Positions 13,408 through 15,605 of a stretch of 15,605 nt of DNA are shown here, piece after piece. The stretch lies in NCBI GenBank assembly GCA_009908925.1, contig JAAAOH010000057.1:1-15605 (forward strand), written 5' to 3'. The notes below the pieces were generated by a model. That model had not been told where the DNA came from. It searched no databases and worked only from the letters and a program-made list of their open reading frames with translations. The stretch is from Spirochaetota bacterium (GTDB taxonomy: Bacteria > Spirochaetota > Spirochaetia > DSM-27196 > PWMO01). Each line of letters starts with the position of its first letter. The stretch's first letter is position 1. Made by a program: the position numbers and the translations under genes.

Positions 13408-14373
13408 CTAGACGGCGACGGCCTCCGCCCTCTGGTCGGCAAGTTCATCGATGTACTGCGAGGCGGCGTGGGCGGCAATGGCGCCATCACTGGCCGCAAC
13501 CACGAGCTGTCGGAACGGCGTGGTACGCACGTCGCCGACGGCGTAGAGACCGGGGATAGAAGTCTCCATTCGCTCGTTGGTGATGATATAGCCGGCTTCG
13601 TCTTTCTCCGCGTCCCCGGCGAGCTGAGTCTGGGGGATGGAGCCGATGAAGACGAACACGGCGGCGGTGTCCTCGGTCCATTCTTCTCCCGTATCGGTGC
13701 GCTGGAAGGTCACCCCGGATACTTTCTCGATTCCCATCATGGTCGACTCACCGTGGATTCCCTTGATGACGGTGTTGGTGCGCAGCTCGATATTCGGGTT
13801 CTTCTCCACGCGCTCGATGAGCGCCTTCTGCGCCCGGAACCTGTCGCGACGGTGTACCAGGACGATGTTATCACTGAGGTTGGAGAGAAACTGCGCCTCA
13901 TCGAATGCGGCGTCTCCTCCGCCCACAACAATCATTTTCTTCCCGCGGAAAAACGGACCGTCACAGGTGGCACAGTAGGATACACCCTTGCCGCTGAGGC
14001 GCTCTTCACCGGGGACGTCGAGGGTGCGGTGTTGTGCACCGGTGGCGAGCACGACCGCCTGAGTGGTAATCTTACCCTCGCCGGTTTGCACCCGAAACAC
14101 AGAATCTTCCTTCTCGATGTTCTGAACCCCTGAAACTAAGAACTCCGCGCCGAAGCGTTTCGCCTGTTCCTCGAACCTGTTTGTGAACTCCATGCCACCG
14201 ATTGGGTCGGGGAAGCCGGGGTAGTTCTCGAGGCCTTCTATCAGCAGACACTGTCCGCCGTTGGCGGTCTGCTCCACAACCAGTGTTCGGAGATTTGCCC
14301 GCGCCCCATACTGGGCAGCGGTTAGGCCGGCGGCGCCGCCCCCGACAATGAGCAGATCGTAGCTCGAATTCAT
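13408..14373 (-). CDS. trxB: Thioredoxin reductase (NADPH, FAD)
   Basis: Passes electrons from NADPH through FAD and a redox disulfide to thioredoxin. From ATG 14373 the protein has 321 residues, normal for low-Mr TrxR. FAD-binding LLIVGGGAAGLTAA (7-20), redox centre YCATCDG with Cys134/Cys137, NADPH-domain VVGGGDAAFDEAQFL (149-163), HRRDRFRA (174-181, arginines that read the NADPH phosphate) and the C-terminal FAD motif GLYAVGDVRTTPFRQ are all present. GGGDAAFDEA varies from the common GGGDSAxEEA. An upstream in-frame ATG (14382) directly abuts AAGGAG, whereas 14373 stands 9 nt from it, so the second ATG was chosen. Transcribed alone from a strong promoter that contains a palindrome; ends at the 13329-13377 terminator. 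Confidence 0.96.
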   Translation of the reverse strand: MNSSYDLLIVGGGAAGLTAAQYGARANLRTLVVEQTANGGQCLLIEGLENYPGFPDPIGGMEFTNRFEEQAKRFGAEFLVSGVQNIEKEDSVFRVQTGEGKITTQAVVLATGAQHRTLDVPGEERLSGKGVSYCATCDGPFFRGKKMIVVGGGDAAFDEAQFLSNLSDNIVLVHRRDRFRAQKALIERVEKNPNIELRTNTVIKGIHGESTMMGIEKVSGVTFQRTDTGEEWTEDTAAVFVFIGSIPQTQLAGDAEKDEAGYIITNERMETSIPGLYAVGDVRTTPFRQLVVAASDGAIAAHAASQYIDELADQRAEAVAV

Positions 14374-14428
14374 AGTATTCATCTCCTTGAGTGAATTGCG
14401 TCAGAAGCTTAGCTCTTCTCTTTTGCTA

Positions 14429-14452
14429 CTATATAAAGAAAACTTTATACAG
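14429..14452. promoter_or_regulatory. Near-perfect palindrome in the trxB promoter spacer, candidate operator
   Basis: Plus-strand arms CTATATAAAG (14429-14438) and CTTTATACAG (14443-14452) match as an inverted repeat at 9 of 10 positions around AAAA. The element fills the space between the trxB -35 and covers the -10 box, so a bound dimer would block RNA polymerase. AT-rich sequence here contrasts sharply with the GC-rich surroundings. Which regulator binds (for example a Fur/PerR-type or other redox regulator) cannot be told from the sequence. Confidence 0.55.
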
Positions 14453-14458
14453 AGTCAA
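14430..14458 (-). promoter_or_regulatory. Strong sigma-70-type promoter of trxB
   Basis: Minus strand TTGACT (14458-14453), 17-nt spacer, TATATA (14435-14430). The start point falls near 14423, giving a leader of about 50 nt that ends in AAGGAG before the trxB ATG. Confidence 0.7.
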
Positions 14459-14479
14459 GGAGATGGAGCGAAGCCGGCG

Positions 14480-14495
14480 GCCGGCGCGCGCCGGC
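14480..14495. repeat. Perfect 16-bp GC palindrome between trxB and flgN promoters
   Basis: GCCGGCGCGCGCCGGC is its own reverse complement. It lies 22 nt upstream of the trxB -35 box and about 45 nt upstream of the flgN sigma-28 -35 box, in a GC-rich block (about 14470-14505). It could be a protein-binding site or a structure-forming insulator; function unknown. The rest of the 230-bp intergenic region holds the two promoters. Confidence 0.5.
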
Positions 14496-14539
14496 AGGGC
14501 GGGGACGAACCAGCCGCGTTGACACCGATTCGCCCACGG

Positions 14540-14566
14540 TAAACCCGCGCCGTTTTTCGCCGATGA
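14540..14566 (+). promoter_or_regulatory. Sigma-28 (FliA) promoter of flgN-flgK
   Basis: TAAA (14540-14543), exactly 15 nt, then GCCGATGA (14559-14566), one base from the GCCGATAA consensus. The start would be near 14573, with a leader of about 30 nt containing GGAGG. Placement before late flagellar genes is what sigma-28 control predicts. Confidence 0.8.
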
Positions 14567-14603
14567 TAATAAAGAAGACGGGCAGCCCCGAACGGAGGTG
14601 GAT

Positions 14604-15104
14604 ATGACCACGACAGCTGAGCTTGATAATCTAAAATATCTCCTTAACCGAGAAGTCGAGCTCCTCGAAAGCTTCGCTCGCCAAGAGCAAGAGCTCCAGA
14701 ACGCAATTGTGGACCGTGAGTGGGAGCGGCTGGAGGGCATTGTGAACGAGATGAGTGACGCCTCACAGTCCGTTCTTTCAGTCGAGCAGGAACGCCACGA
14801 CTCCTACACGCGAGTCCGCCGCGAGGTTGGCTGTCCCTCGGATGTCGGGTTCTACGACTTTGTCGCGCACCTTGATCTCGGCAATCGTATGGAGGTATCG
14901 GAGCTGTACCGGCGCCTCAAGGTTGCGGTGATGCGGGTGCAGGCACTGACCGGCGGTATCGGAAGCTACATCACCTCGGCAACGTCGGCAATTCGTGACG
15001 TTCTCGATGAGCTCTATCCCGAGCGAAAGGGACGCATATACTCGCGCGCCGGTCACCACTCCGCTCCTGACGACCGTGCAATGGTGGTGGACCACCACCT
15101 CTAA
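14604..15104 (+). CDS. flgN: FlgN-like flagellar export chaperone
   Basis: Chaperone for the hook-filament junction proteins FlgK and FlgL, delivering them to the flagellar export gate. 166 residues, mostly helical and charged: ELDNLKYLLNREVELLESFA, REWERLEGIVNEMSDASQSV and later VMRVQALTGGIGSYITSATS with a short polar tail ending VVDHHL. FlgN proteins are poorly conserved, so much of the assignment comes from position directly before flgK and from size and helical pattern. ATG 14604 is 5 nt after GGAGG (14594-14598); the in-frame GTG at 14598 overlaps that site and was rejected. Followed by flgK after 15 nt; expressed from the sigma-28 promoter. Confidence 0.85.
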   Translation: MTTTAELDNLKYLLNREVELLESFARQEQELQNAIVDREWERLEGIVNEMSDASQSVLSVEQERHDSYTRVRREVGCPSDVGFYDFVAHLDLGNRMEVSELYRRLKVAVMRVQALTGGIGSYITSATSAIRDVLDELYPERKGRIYSRAGHHSAPDDRAMVVDHHL

Positions 15105-15119
15105 ACGGAGGCAAAACAC

Positions 15120-15605
15120 ATGCAGTCGACATTCTCCGGCATCGAAATCGGGAAGCGCAGCCTCATCACCCACAACCTCGGTCTTTCCGTGGTCGGGCAC
15201 AACCTGTCAAACGCCTCGAAGGAGGGGTACAGCCGCCAGCGCATCGAGCTCGAGGCGGCGGAGCCGATCTATCGGCCCCAGCTCAACCGTTCGGAAACCG
15301 CGGGGCAGATCGGTCAGGGCGTGCAGGCCTCCACGATCGAACGGATTCGCGACGGGCTTCTCGAGGGCCGGATCATCGGCCAGGCAAACGGCGAGGGGTA
15401 CTGGCAGGCCCGCGATAAGTACATCCTGATGGCCGAGCAGATCTACAATGAGCCGACCGACTCCTCGGTGCGCACGCTCATGGACCGGTTCTGGGACGGC
15501 TGGCAGGAGCTCTCGGTGCATCCCTCCGAGATGGCCTCCCGGCAGGCGGTGCTCCAACGTGGTGAAGCGGTTGTCGAGGGGATACAGCTGCGGTACCAGA
15601 ACCTC
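15120..15605 (+). CDS. flgK: Flagellar hook-associated protein 1 (FlgK), 5' part, cut by window edge
   Basis: Junction protein between hook and filament; in spirochaetes the filament is periplasmic. The visible 162 codons start MQSTFSGIEIGKRSLITHNL, followed by VVGHNLSNASKEGYSRQRIE (about 25-44), the N-terminal signature shared by rod/hook axial proteins, then GQIGQGVQASTIERIRDGLL and LMDRFWDGWQELSVHPSE, both typical of FlgK. The SGIEIGKRSL form is what I associate with spirochaete FlgK. ATG 15120 has GGAGG 8 nt upstream. The rest of the protein (usually 450-650 residues or more) lies beyond the window. Confidence 0.95.
   Translation, partial: MQSTFSGIEIGKRSLITHNLGLSVVGHNLSNASKEGYSRQRIELEAAEPIYRPQLNRSETAGQIGQGVQASTIERIRDGLLEGRIIGQANGEGYWQARDKYILMAEQIYNEPTDSSVRTLMDRFWDGWQELSVHPSEMASRQAVLQRGEAVVEGIQLRYQNL

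Noticed and set aside
14519..14524. Perfect TTGACA upstream of flgN as a sigma-70 -35 box
   Set aside because: No -10-like hexamer occurs at 16-18 nt; the sigma-28 elements downstream explain the promoter better.

Overview
The window reads as a chromosomal piece of a fairly GC-rich spirochaete (Spirochaetota, probably Spirochaetaceae-like). The strongest clue is the flgN-flgK pair at the right edge: the FlgK N-terminus begins MQSTFSGIEIGKRSL, a form I associate with spirochaetes. Relaxed lipoprotein and Sec signals and two exported GH3 hexosaminidases fit this. No phage, IS, CRISPR, tRNA or rRNA is visible, and no gene-free stretch exceeds 300 bp (the longest is about 230 bp, between trxB and flgN).

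Layout, left to right. Minus strand 1-3901: a partial glgC (ADP-glucose synthesis) with its own promoter, preceded by a compact three-gene unit transcribed acr3 > arsR > arylsulfate sulfotransferase-like gene (26-nt gap, then a GTGA stop/start overlap). Minus strand 4000-5196: a GH3 beta-N-acetylhexosaminidase lipoprotein. Plus strand 5271-9309: a short DksA/TraR-type zinc-finger regulator, then homologues of the DNA-repair pair MrfA (DUF1998-type helicase) and MrfB (DnaQ-like exonuclease). The conserved cysteine-rich C-terminus of MrfA is present but in the +1 frame, so the helicase gene looks mutated there. Minus strand 9258-13324: a tight operon of a second exported GH3 enzyme, a GNAT acetyltransferase and glycogen synthase glgA. 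Minus strand 13408-14373: thioredoxin reductase trxB. Plus strand from 14604: flgN and a partial flgK behind a very good sigma-28 promoter.

How the parts fit. glgC and glgA are the two committed glycogen-synthesis steps but lie in separate units about 8 kb apart. The two GH3 enzymes both carry export signals, so their substrates are probably outside the cytoplasm. The ars unit exports arsenite under ArsR control, with a membrane-anchored sulfotransferase-like propeller coupled to arsR. The most notable points are the out-of-frame MrfA cysteine motif, the sulfotransferase in the ars unit, two promoters (glgC and the lipoprotein GH3 gene) placed so that their transcripts would be leaderless, a trxB promoter whose spacer is a near-perfect palindrome, and a trxB terminator that physically overlaps the next gene's promoter. 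I see no clearly undescribed multi-gene system; the ars-sulfotransferase unit is the nearest candidate.
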